Positions 14,201 to 24,552 of a DNA stretch of 64,000 nt are shown here, in pieces. The notes below the pieces were generated by a model, which was not told where the DNA came from, did no database searches, and saw only the letters and a list, made by a program, of their open reading frames with translations. Origin of the DNA: Drechmeria coniospora (taxonomy: Eukaryota; Ascomycota; Sordariomycetes; Hypocreales; Ophiocordycipitaceae). The position numbers and the translations under genes are program-made. Position 1 is the stretch's first letter, and each line of letters starts with the position of its first letter. Where the stretch lies: positions 8,136,552 through 8,200,551 of the forward strand of contig NC_054391.1 in the NCBI RefSeq assembly GCF_001625195.1. The letters run 5' to 3'.

Positions 14201-16150
14201 ATTAATAGCTATAAAGTGCAATTATATAATTTACAATAAAGAGCTCTTAGCAGTAGTATACTACCTTAAGGTATAGTAGGTAGACCTATAAGGGGTACCC
14301 GTATTATTTACGGTTCTAACCGACTATAAGAACCTAAAATACTTTACCTAACTGTAGGAAATCTTAGAGTACTAGGTACAGTAGGCTAAAAAGCTCTTAT
14401 AGTTTAACTTTTATTTACAGTATAGGCCTAAATCTTAAGCGCAACGGCTAGATATATTATTATATAGGCAGTAGGACGTAAAGTACTAACCCCAAACTAT
14501 ATAAGTATTACAACCTATATTAATTAGCAGTTTCGGAAGTTCGCTAAGTACCTATAGTACGCCTATAGAGCAACTGCCTAGCAACCTACTACTAGGATTA
14601 TAGCTATTCTATAATACCAACTTGCAGGAGCTATAGGACTAGGTAGTTATTAAGGACTAAACGTATATAGTATACCTAAATACTATACGTTATGGAAACT
14701 ATAAGTTCCCGGACAAAGTAAATATACAGAAATAGGTAGCTAACTATACTATTAATATATATAGTATACTATAGTTCTAAGGGCGCCTATAGCTACTATT
14801 ATAGGAACCACTAACTATATATATTATTTACTAAGTCTATAACTCCCCTATCTCGGGGTACTTAGGATATAATACTATATTTATAGTACTAAAGAGGAAT
14901 TACTATTAGGATTATATATTAGTAGCAATAGGGTAATTTATACAGAACTACTACTACTACTATAGCTATAAGAGTAAGTAGTACCGCTAGGGCCTACTAT
15001 AGTAAATAAAGCCGCCAAATAGATATTAGAAATAGATTTCTATAGACTTTATAATAAAGCTACCCATATAAGATAAATAAGCACTATAGTATATAATAGT
15101 ACTTATAGACAGACTATTTAAGTATATATAGCTAGAAGCTATAACGTTTATAATAGCAAAAGTATATACTAAACGGTTTAAGAAGTACTAGTAGTATTTC
15201 CGTAGGTTCCCGGAATATATTATATCTAACTAAGGATTAGACTAGGTCGGCCAGTTCTAAGTAATATTATACTATATTATTAGAATTAAATAGCAGCTAT
15301 CTATAGTATATTACCTATAGTTAAACAAGGGTACGGAATAAGTAAACTAAGAAGTTTAAGTAATCCTATATACCTTTATAGCATTCGACTAATTTAACTA
15401 GCCGAACTATCTAGCAGTATACTAACTAGCGCTAAATAGTAGGGACTCTTCCGTTACTAGTATAAGCCCAAATAGTCTCCTATTAGGATATAAAGTTAAC
15501 GTAGTACAACGGGTAAAAGCTCCTACCCTAAGCGCAACTATAAGTAAAGGGCAAGCAGTAGTATTTATATAGCACTTACGCAAAGGTACTAAGCTAGCCT
15601 AAGCAGTAATTATATTTATATAGTAATACTTAGAGGAAGAATTAAACTCCTACTAGCGCTTAGCGGAGTATTTCTAGGTAGGGGATAAAGTATAGCTAAG
15701 TCTATACTATATAAAGTCTCTACGCCTATCTAAAAAGCTAAACTAGGTAATAGCTAAGTATATAGTCGTAGCCGTACCGACCCCCCTAATTATTACGCTA
15801 AATATCCCCTAAGGTATATACCCTACCTTTTACGTAAACTTAGTAGAGCGGGCTGCAATAAATCTACTACCTAGTTAAGCCTTAATAAATATAGAGCTAA
15901 GGCCGCTCTTAGTAAAGGATAAGGATAGTATACTATAGGAAGAGTATATTATAAAGGAAATCTTAGCTATAAAGAACGCAAGAGGGTAAGGTAAGTACTA
16001 TAATATCCTAGTTAAATAGGCCGGATATAACTAACCTATATAGGAACTACTAGAAAATCTATAGGAGACTAAAGTACTAGTAGACTATAAGCAAAAATAG
16101 GGTAGTATACTTACTTATAATAGACTAGTCTCCTTATAATAATAGTATTA
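11260..16150 (+). pseudogene. gag-pol of element A with C-terminal chromodomain (RIP-inactivated)
   Basis: Order on the plus strand: gag; a zinc-knuckle remnant near 12243-12300 (EGTYLYYRSKQYFIKDYK, with knuckle Cys residues changed to Tyr); a protease region; RT at about 13450-13830 (RAAFYKIHIAPSSKYLIVF, then AFLNDILIY for the YLDD box, then EVKYLGYIV); RNase H at about 14090-14290 (KVDYSSIALGEYLL, then KELLAVVYYL); integrase at about 14880-15500; and a chromodomain at about 15940-16090 (EEYIIKEILAIKNARG, then GKYYNILVK*AGYN). The Trp codons expected in the chromodomain are TAG, exactly the RIP change TGG to TAG. The chromodomain places it among chromoviruses, which target heterochromatin. 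Confidence 0.9.
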
Positions 16151-16559
16151 ATATAGCTTATATTTAACTAGCCTAAAAGGGGTATAAATAACTCCTCTAT
16201 CCTAAACCGGAACGTCTTAAAACAAAGGACTTAGGTTAGCCCTAAAGAATTCCTAGCCCCAATCGGGGCGCTATAAGTAAGATAAAGTTTTAGCGCTATA
16301 GCGTATAAGAATTAGGCCCTTAACGGCCGGGGGGAGGTAGTAACTTACTTAAGTTATTCTCAACTAAGGACAAAAGGTAAAAGGGTAGGGCTAGTACTAA
16401 AAGGCCGTCCGCAAATAAAACGCAATAGGTATAACTTTAACTAAGGGCAGTAGAAGGTAAGGTAGTAGTAAGACAAAACAGGCCAAAGCAATTAGTAGTA
16501 GTACAATAAGGGGAGGAGGGGGACTATAGTCCCTAACGGGGGGGGTAGGGTAAATAAAG

Positions 16560-17420
16560 CGCACCTACCTTATAGGTACAGCAGGCAGCAACTAGCTCCT
16601 TATAGATTGCAGCTATAAGGCCCAACTACTACTATTGCACTAGCTTAAAGCTATTAAGCCGGGCGTCCTACGCACCCTAATAGTTACACAGGCCTTACAT
16701 AGCGCTAGTAAAACCGCGCACTAGTATCTATAGCTACTACTACTATATACTACCGCTATGCAACGGCGTTAGGGCCTGCAAGGCTAGCACTAAGGCACCT
16801 ATAGGGTCGCCGGGAGTTAAGGGTAGCGCTATAGCAGTAGCACTACGGGCAGTACTGCTAGCAGGGGTAAGGGGAGTAGTAAGGACAACGTCGGCAGGAG
16901 TCGTCCTAGCAGTATTATAGAACTTACACTAAGTATCGCTAAGCTAGCAAAACAGGGCAAAAAGGTAAATACAATAGCTAAGCAATTTAGCTATCTTAAT
17001 ACAAGCAGCCGAAATAATATAGTCGCCTTTAGCGGCAGTAAGAACAAGCTCGCAAACAATACGGTAGAGGTACGGATATAGCATTAGTAGGTACAGAATC
17101 TATTTGCACCTACGCTAAGCTAAAGCGCAGGCAGTACAGCCATTACCGCTACTACGTCTATAGTAGGCAGCGCCAGTACAGACTAAACGTTCGATATAGG
17201 GTAAGTATATCTAAGCCTTAGTAGTAGGGACATTATACTCCTCGTCCAAGGAGTCTCCCTAAACGGTAAAGCCGCCTATCGACCAAACGGCCAACGCCTT
17301 ATCCAAGGCATAACTATAACTAGGGCTATTGTTATTATTAGAAGGAGGAGGAGGAATATTAACAGCAGTAGATATAGCAGTACGGTAATAGGAAAGGAAG
17401 TAATTAACTAATATAAGCAG
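16560..17420 (-). pseudogene. Antisense reading frame between pol and 3' LTR of element A
   Basis: The minus strand holds a frame of roughly 270 codons: Pro/Asn-rich N-terminus (PPPPSNNNNSPSYSYALDK), GDSLDEEYNVPTTKA, IYLPYIERLV, a region rich in Leu/Tyr, a Thr/Ser-rich linker (LTTPLTPASSTARSATA), DPIGALVLALQAL and a C-terminal part with several TAG codons at likely Trp positions. Stops are nearly all TAG. It is less damaged than pol frames in F1. It shares the G-x-S, IYLPY block and spacing with the antisense frame of family F, and it recurs in the minus copy of A (27767-28760). I do not recognise the protein and propose no function. Confidence 0.6.
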
Positions 17421-17585
17421 TTAGCAATAAGCAGTAGTAGGAACCCCAGTACAGTACGTACCGTAAGGAAGGCAGGAGAGCAAGAGGAAGCAAGAAATTA
17501 TAACAGTAGTATTAAAGGAAGCAGTAATTACAAAGGAGGAAAAAGGAAATACTTAACTTACCCGCAATAAATATATAAGAAATAC

Positions 17586-17789
17586 AAAGGGGCAGCGCAA
17601 CAGGGCCGCAACGGAACCTTAGCTACAGAAGTGTTAATATATACGCCTAGCAACTACCCGCAAATAGGACAAAGGTAACTACCTACAAACAAGACAAAGG
17701 GGTAGCATAACAGGGCCGCAACAGAACCTTAGCTACAAAAGCGTTAATATACGCACCTAGCAACTACCTGCAAACAGAATAAAGGCAAA
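17586..17789. repeat. 110-bp tandem duplication in element A 3' region
   Basis: Two copies offset by 110 bp, each carrying AACAGGGCCGCAAC and CTTAGCTAC, followed by an A16 run (17788-17803). The duplicated motif is also recognisable in the minus copy of A near 27390-27550. Confidence 0.85.
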
Positions 17790-17835
17790 AAAAAAAAAAA
17801 AAGTTATTAAGTTAATTAAGGACTACTAAAGGAAT

Positions 17836-17851
17836 TAAGGAAGGAGGGGGA
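17836..17851 (+). promoter_or_regulatory. Polypurine tract of element A
   Basis: A purine run, AAGGAAGGAGGGGGA, lies two bases before the 3' LTR (17854), where plus-strand DNA synthesis of an LTR element is primed. The minus copy has the complementary tract at about 20091-20104. Confidence 0.8.
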
Positions 17852-17853
17852 TA

Positions 17854-18054
17854 TATTATAATATTAGGCTTTACCTAATAGAGCTATATCCTAGGATAGA
17901 GCTACATACTACCATACGTAACTCGTATCCTATAACTAAGCAGGCATTAGAGTATAAGTACTCCAATACCTAGTACCTTAAGTTAGTATTCCATAGGTTT
18001 CTTAACAACTATTTCCGACTACTAAATACTAGTAGTACTAGTAACTCCATAACA
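17854..18054 (+). repeat. 3' LTR of element A (201 bp)
   Basis: Ends CTCCATAACA, less mutated than the 5' LTR end (CTCTATAATA), followed by the TSD AACTG. Confidence 0.92.
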
Positions 18055-18059
18055 AACTG

Positions 18060-18872
18060 CTTTATTATTGTTATTTATTATAGTTTCCTACTAAAAAATA
18101 TAATCCTTTATTCCTTTAGTTAGCTTAATATAAAGCTTTATAAGTTTTACCTTATTAAGTTAATATATTCCTCTTATTAATATAAGCTTTTTTTAAAAGT
18201 ATATAAAGAATACTAAAAATAATTTTAATATTCCTTACTTAATATCCTTTAATTTAATAACTACTAGTTACTAATAGTAGGGGTTACTATAAGCTAATTT
18301 AAGGTATATTAGGAATTAAAATAAGTTATAATTAATATAAGTACTTTCCTTAAAGTATATTATAATTTATTATTAAACTTTAGCTAAAAGGTTTTACTAA
18401 ATAAAGATCTATTAGTTTTAAGCGGACCTAATAAAGTTCTTATTTACCTAAAGCTTATAATTTAAATAGAACTTTTAGACTATAAAAGTACTTTTAGACT
18501 ATAAAAGTACTTTTATTACTATTATATAGGTCCTTAATTAAAATTAGTTTATATTTAATATAGGCCTATAATATATTTAACTTATTTTTAGTCTATTCCT
18601 ACTAAAAGTTAATTATTAAGGTATTTATTAGCTAGGCTAATAAGTACTTTAGGTCCTACTATACCTATTACTACTTATTCTTTTGTAAAGCTAAGATTTA
18701 GATAGAGTATATTTCTATTTAGGTATATATTTAGCTAAACTATAGACTTTTGCTATAAAGTCCTCTATAACTTACTAAAGGTTAATTTCTTTAGGCTTCC
18801 CCTTATCTATTTTAATATATAATAGTTAGGCTTTTCCTTCCTTCTAACTAGTATAAGTAAAGTCTTTTAAAA
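18060..18872 (-). pseudogene. 5' (gag-side) internal part of element F1
   Basis: Continuation of F1 after the nested element A; the same sequence is contiguous in the second copy (56670-57472). No frame survives. The position between the 5' LTR and pol implies gag. Confidence 0.65.
18860..18870 (-). promoter_or_regulatory. Putative self-priming primer binding site of family F
   Basis: AAGTCTTTTAA (plus strand) lies two bases inside the 5' (right) LTR and is exactly complementary to TTAAAAGACTT inside every 171-bp LTR. The second copy has the same site at 57460-57470. This is the Tf1-like arrangement also seen in family A. Confidence 0.7.
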
Positions 18873-19043
18873 TATTAAGAAGTTATTAAGTAGTTACTTT
18901 AGGGCTCTTAATAATATTTATTAAAAGACTTAAAGGAGGGAAAACTACTTAGTAACTAGGGCTTTTAGTTATATATATACTTCTTAGTAGGTCCCTTAGT
19001 TCCCTCTGTTCTTATATATTGGGCTAAGCCTAATACTATAATA
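18873..19043 (-). repeat. 5' (right) LTR of element F1, 171 bp
   Basis: Full-length match to the left LTR once the solo C insertion is removed from the latter. Confidence 0.9.
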
Positions 19044-19884
19044 AGGATAAGCTTTAGTCTAAAATATATCCTTATACTTAAATAAGGCGTACCTACTTAA
19101 CTATCTCCTAATAGGCTAAACTATTATACTTTTAATAATTTATTTAAATACCTTTTTAATATATTTATCTTTAATCCTATATATAATTCTGGCTTAAAGG
19201 GAATTTTTAGTAATATCTTTTTTTAAAATCTTTACTTTACTTTATTAAATATAGAATTAAAGTTATTAAGTTATTTTTATTTCTACCAAAATATATAAAG
19301 TTATTTAAGCTTTAGGATATTCTTTACCTTAATTTATTAATTATTTATTAAGAAAGTATTAAATATATATTTAGTTTCTTCTTTTATTTGTTTTATTAAT
19401 TATTTAATTTTATTCTAAGAAGAGTATAAAGTTTTCTTTTGTATCCCTTTAGTCATTATAGCTCTTATAGCTAAACTAGCTACTTTTATACTAAAGCTAG
19501 TTTTTTTAGGATTAAGAGTTCCTTTTATATACTTTATAGTATTATATTAAGGGAGTACTTAATATACTTAATATTAAAAATAAATTTATTACTATATTTA
19601 TTATTCCTTTTAAATAGAAGTATAATATATTCCTAATACTTTAAGCTATAAGTAGTATTTTATTTTAGTAATTAGAATAAAAGCTTTAGAATAATAATAG
19701 TTAAGTTTATTAAAAGATAATTTAGTAAGTAAGTATATTATATTTTATGTATATAGTTGTATTTAAAGTTAAAGCCTATTCTTCTCTTTAAGCTTTATAA
19801 TTCTATACTTCTTATAGTCCTAATAATTATAGGTAGACCCTATTGGCCTAGGCCTATTTTACTATTTGGCTTTAGTTGAGCTTT
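19044..19884. other. AT-rich unassigned sequence between F1 and the minus copy of A
   Basis: Strongly AT-rich. It was the target of the minus-strand element A and resumes at 34833. The sequence appears once in the window, has no LTR ends, and neither strand gives a domain I can name. Some CA/TG steps remain (for example near 19430-19460). It may be an old transposon of another class. Confidence 0.4.
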
Positions 19885-19889
19885 ACTCT

Positions 19890-20090
19890 TATTATAGAGT
19901 TACTAGTACTACTAGTATCTAGTAGTCGGAAATAGTTATTAAGAAATCTATAGAACTCTAACCTGAATATAAGGTATTGGAGTACTTATACTTTAATACC
20001 TACTTAGTTATAGAATATAGAGTTATATATAGTAGTACGTAACCCTATTCTAAGATATAGCTCTATTAGGTAAAGCCTAATATTATAATA
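19890..20090 (-). repeat. 3' LTR of minus copy of element A
   Basis: Begins TATTATAGAG (ancestral TGTTATGGAG) and is followed by a C-rich tract, the complement of the polypurine tract. Confidence 0.9.
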
Positions 20091-20272
20091 TACCCCCCTC
20101 CTTCCCTAATTCCTCTTATAGTCCGACTAGTACTATATGCCTATAATAGTACCTCTTAGTAATTTAGTAACGCCTATATAGTAACCTACCTAAATTAACC
20201 TAATTTTTTTTTAGAAATAATAAGAAGTTATTATCTCTTTCCTAGTTATAGGTAGTTACCGGATGTATTTAT

Positions 20273-21066
20273 TCTTGCAATTTGGGTGCGCAAGAAGAGG
20301 GGTAGTAGAAGTATATCGTACGGACTAGGGAATTAATTAGGCTATTGGTAATAATAAAATGGGTGCTAGTTAGTAACTAGGTAAGAGTGCAAACTTAATA
20401 GTACTAAATTATATAACGAATGCAATTATTCTATTAAGAACAGTATAGGAGAAATAGGACTATTTATATCTTAGAGGTAGTACCTTAATAACCTTAGGTT
20501 CCTAGGTCGAGACTATAACTGCTATACTAACGTACGTATATACGATCTGTAATAACTTAGTGTGCCTAAGTCGAGACTATAACTGCTATACTAATATACG
20601 TATATATAAGCCTATTAAGTTAAGTGGCTAGTCTATTATACTGTACAGTAGGTTACCTGCTTAGTTGTATTCGTACGGTAAGTTACCGGCTTGGTTGTCC
20701 CTGTACTATAGTTTAAATTGCTAAGAGTAGTACTCTTGGCTAGCAACGGCTGGTAGCCGTTGGGAGAATATTAATTAGTATTCCGATTAATTAACTCCAG
20801 TAGTCGACTGACTACTATATATATAGGTTAGGTTATAGTAGTAGGTTAGCTAGCAGTAGTACTGCCGGTAGTCGCTCTAAGTTATAGTTTGGAGAAGTAG
20901 TATGTTATATACTATTAGTTAACTCTATATGCATACTAATACTTGTAGTATAGTATAATATATTTGCTAGTAGTAGTACTCCTAGTAGTTACTACTAGTA
21001 GTAGTAGCAATAGGATAGTATCCTATTTAGGTAGTCTTATTAGTATAAATACTAGTATTTTTAATA
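20273..21066 (-). repeat. 3' LTR of Copia B (794 bp)
   Basis: Aligned over its whole length with 26568-27362 and with the solo LTR at 58345-59139. Confidence 0.93.
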
Positions 21067-22879
21067 CCCCCTCTATTTAGCTAGTATAACTATTGCTAAA
21101 TAGGGATCCCTTGGAGACCTAGTAGGCTAAGGTAGCGTTGGAAGAGATTAGCGGTAAGGGCCTTAGTAAGGCCGTCGGTAGGTATAGACTTAGTGTTTAG
21201 GTAACTAATTTTGGCTAGTCCGTTTACTGCTTCTTACCGAATATACTGGAACTTTAGTAGTATATGCTTTGTTTAGTTATACTAATTGGGGTTATTAGTA
21301 TTAGAGATAGATTTATTATTATTGTATAGAAGTAGAATAGGCTTCTTAAGACCCTTGCCTATTTCTGTAAATAGACTATCTAGCTATTTAAGTTCCTAAA
21401 TAGCTTTTAGTAGGGTATCCGATTCTGCCTCTATAGTAGAAAGAGTAATAGTATTAGCCCTTTTTGATTTCCAGTAGATTGGTCTACCTACTAGGGTAAA
21501 GAGGTACCTATAGGTAGACTTAAAAGAGTTTAAGTTACCTGTAAAGTTGCTATTGGAAAATCCGAGTAGGTTAGGTACTGCGGACTTAGACTAGTAGTAG
21601 ATAGCTAGGTTTATAGTTCCTTTTAGATATCGAAGGAGGTTCTTACCGGCTAATAGCTATAGACTAGTAGCCTAGTGTATATACCGAAATAGCTATTAGA
21701 TTGCAAAAGCTATATTTAGTCGGGTTAATAGCATAAGGTATATTAAAGTCCCTACTATCTATTGGTATACTAGTTGGTTAGTTGCGGATAAGGGAGCAAG
21801 GGGCGTTATAATAGCCTACTTAAGTACTCCTAGCTGTAGCGGTATTACTACTGCCTTAGCCTCCTTTAACCTAAATCGGGTTAGGGCTTTCTTAATATAC
21901 CCTTTTTGGCTAAGGGTAATACCCTTAGTCGTTCGACTAATCTATACGCCTAAGAAGAAGGCGGCCTGTTTATAGTCTTTAATTAGGTAGACCTTATATA
22001 GTTATTGTTTTAACTTATTAATATATATAAGGTTTAGTCCAATAAGTAGGTAGTTATCGATATAGCTAACTATATAAATACTAGTAATACTATTATAGTA
22101 GATAGCCGGATTAAATATAAGAGGGCTATATCCGTATTGTTATAGTAGTTTAGTAAGTACTTCCTGCTACTTTTTAGGTCCTTGTTTTAGGCCGTAGAGT
22201 GCCTTTTTTAAAAGGATACCTTATTTAACTACTAGGTTATAGCCTAGCTTAGCTAGTAGCTTAGCTAAATTATTAGTCTTATTAAGACTAATAAATGCTT
22301 TTAGTCCCTTAGGAATTTTAAGATAATTAACTTCGGGTAGCTTACTGTTTAGGAAAGTACTAATAAAGTCGATCTATTTAACGTACTAGTTGTTTTAGGC
22401 AGCTAGGGCTAGTAGTATCCTTTAGGTAAGTAGAATACTAGTAGTTGCAAAAGTCTTTAGGTAATTAAGGCCTTTAATTTGTATAAATCCCTTAGCTACT
22501 AGTTGTACCTTAAATTTAATAGGGTTATTCTACTAATCTTTTTTGACTTATAGTATAAGTCGGCTTTTTAAAAGTTATCTACTAGTTAGTATTTCTTGGA
22601 TAGGGATAAAATAAAATACCCCTACCTAAATAAGTTACTAGAATTCTAAGAATATAGTACTTATCTACTGGTCTTTATTGTTTAACTTAAGTACCTACTT
22701 CTAGCTAGTAGGCTTACTATTATTTAGTAGTTGCTTTACCTTAGTTTGGTAGTATAGGTCCTGGATCCAATACGTTAGGTTAAGATCTATTGGGTTAGGG
22801 TTGTCTTCTGGTTCTAGTACATCTAGAAGAGAGGTATTTAGTAGATCCTTTATTAGCTAGGCTAGGACCCCCTTTGTTG

Positions 22880-23030
22880 CGCTAGTCCTAGTAGGACTAG
22901 TTAGTCCGTTGGCTTCTTGCAACCTACTGGTCCTAGTAGGACTAGTAGGTCTATTGGTTCCTTGCAACCTACTAGTCCTAGTAGGACTAGTAGGTCTACT
23001 AATTCTAGTAGGACTAGTAGGTCCGTTGGC
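22880..23030. repeat. 45-bp coding tandem repeat in Copia B
   Basis: About three partial units containing CTAGTCCTAGTAGGACTAG. Expanded to five or six units in C2 (50215-50480). Confidence 0.8.
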
Positions 23031-23941
23031 CCCCTCTGTCTCCCTAGGTGTTAGGGGACTAGAGGTATTTTGTAAGATATAGTCTTCTATTTTAATTTCC
23101 CCCTCTAACTCTAGTCCTTAGAGACTAGGACTTAGTAGTCGTTAAAGTCCTTAGGAGATAGGGCTAATACCTTCTAGGACTTTTAGGAAGGTAGTTTTTG
23201 TAACTGCCCTTCTGGAAGGTATATATATAAGGTATGTTTTTAAACCTAGCGTTACTAGTAGCCTTACTGGTTCTGTGCGTTATGCTAATTTAGTACTTTG
23301 GATCCGTTTCTGGTAAGGGATTAGGACTTTGCAGTAGGTACTAATGGCTTTATAGGCTATAAGGTTTAGTAGTATTTTTAGCCCTTGTAACTCCTGCTTA
23401 AGCAATTAGTAGGGGCTTAAATCCCTGTTTGTAATTGCAGTATAGTTAACTAGGTTAACTATAGCCGGGAGTATAGTAGACTAGAGGAATAGTAGGAGGC
23501 TAGCCTAAATTATAGTTGCTTATAGTCGGTTTAGAATAACTTGTATAGACCGTTCGGTAAGTCCGTTTTGTTTAGGGGTATATAGGTAAGACGTATTGAA
23601 TATTTTTCCTTTGGTACCTAACTAGTCCTATAGTAATGTATTGATTTTAGGACCTCTATTAAAAAATAGCCTTTTTAGGAAACGGCTATAGTATGTTTTT
23701 AGGCTTTAAAAGAAGTTCTTTATAGCCTGGAGAATTATTGGTCCTTCCTTATTAGGTAGGATATATACCTAACGGAATTAGGATTTTCGATCGATAAGTA
23801 TTAGTCTAGTAGACTTTCGATTGTAGGATATAGGTTTAATCCTAAATATATCCCCTTCGATTAAGTTAAGTATATAGTTTGGATCCTCGATTAGATCCCT
23901 TAACTATTGTCTGGTAGATTTTGCCTGTATATAGGTAAGGC

Positions 23942-24112
23942 TGTTACGGAGTTGCTAGGCGACTGCTCTAGGACTCTTAATAATGTTTATTAAAAGACTT
24001 GAAGGAGGGAAAACTACTTAACAACTAGGGCTTTTAGTTATGTGCGTTCCTCCTGGTGGGTCCCTTGGTTCCCTTCGTTCTCCTATATTGGGCTAACCCT
24101 AATACTATAACA
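23942..24112 (-). mobile_element. Solo family F LTR (171 bp) in Copia B
   Basis: TSD AAGGC/AAGGT (23937-23941 and 24113-24117; the difference is a transition). The uninterrupted target, GGTAAGGTATTGG, is seen in C2 near 51410. Retains CA/TG dinucleotides, much less mutated than 1620-1790. Confidence 0.93.
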
Positions 24113-24439
24113 AAGGTATTGAAAATCGGTAACCTTAATAGACGAAAAGTTAGGTAACCTACTAGTAATTTTACTAGTCTTTTTTAGAAGTAGTAGACTA
24201 ATGTATCTTAGACGGATGTGCTAGATGCCTGCTTGTTGCAATAGTCTTTGGTAAGACTGGTTGCTGGATTCCGTACTAGTAGTCGGAATAGCCTGTTCCT
24301 TGGTACTAATAGTAGGGACTGCTAGTAGGTCTGTTGCCTCTATAGGGATTGGGTCCTCTATAGGGTCTTTGTATAGGGTAGCCTTAGTAAGGTCCCTTGA
24401 ATTGGCCGAACTAGTAGTTAGGCTAGGACCTAGTCCTAG

Positions 24440-24552
24440 TCTAGGTTCCGGTCTAGGTACTGGACTAGGTACCGACCTTAGTACCGATCTAGGTGCCGAC
24501 CTAGGCACCGATCTAGGTACCGACTGGAGTACCGATTTAGGTACCGACTAGT
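24440..24552. repeat. 24-bp-type minisatellite (GGTACCGA core) in Copia B
   Basis: Imperfect tandem units of GGTACCGACCTAG type, read in the element as Ser/Val/Pro/Arg repeats. Equivalent arrays are at 51724-51986 and 59284-59552. Confidence 0.85.

Larger units (their letters stand above)
11039..18054 (+). mobile_element. Full-length Ty3/Gypsy chromovirus A (7016 bp, 201-bp LTRs), nested in F1
   Basis: Two 201-bp LTRs (11039-11239 and 17854-18054) bound an internal region with gag, pol, a chromodomain and an antisense frame. The TSD AACTG flanks it (11034-11038 and 18055-18059). The empty site is visible in the second F copy near 56663 (ATTAATTGCC), confirming the insertion. It is less TA-converted than F1 (many CG and some CA remain), consistent with a younger insertion. 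Every coding frame still contains many TAG/TAA stops. Confidence 0.95.
3498..19043 (-). mobile_element. Ty3/Gypsy element F1 (171-bp LTRs), interrupted by three insertions
   Basis: Left LTR is 3498-3604 plus 4527-4590 (split by a solo C LTR); right LTR is 18873-19043; both total 171 bp. Removing the solo C LTR (3605-4521), the solo F LTR (6609-6779) and the nested element A (11039-18054), each with one TSD copy, leaves about 7.4 kb. pol reads on the minus strand, so the right LTR is the 5' LTR. A reading frame antisense to pol sits next to the left LTR. Outer flanks (AAAAG on the left, AGGAT on the right) do not match, so one end may have been rearranged, possibly together with fragment 1620-3497. 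All frames are destroyed by TA-rich mutation. Confidence 0.75.

Noticed and set aside
16150..17850. A captured host gene or biosynthetic gene in the relatively GC-rich 3' part of element A
   Set aside because: The same region lies at the same position in the minus copy of A, and a similar frame exists in family F, so it belongs to the elements.
24221..24551. Open frames on both strands near 24.2-24.5 kb, and likewise at 51.6-52.0 and 59.1-59.6 kb
   Set aside because: They follow the 24-bp minisatellite of the Copia elements, which lacks stops in several frames; they are not separate genes.
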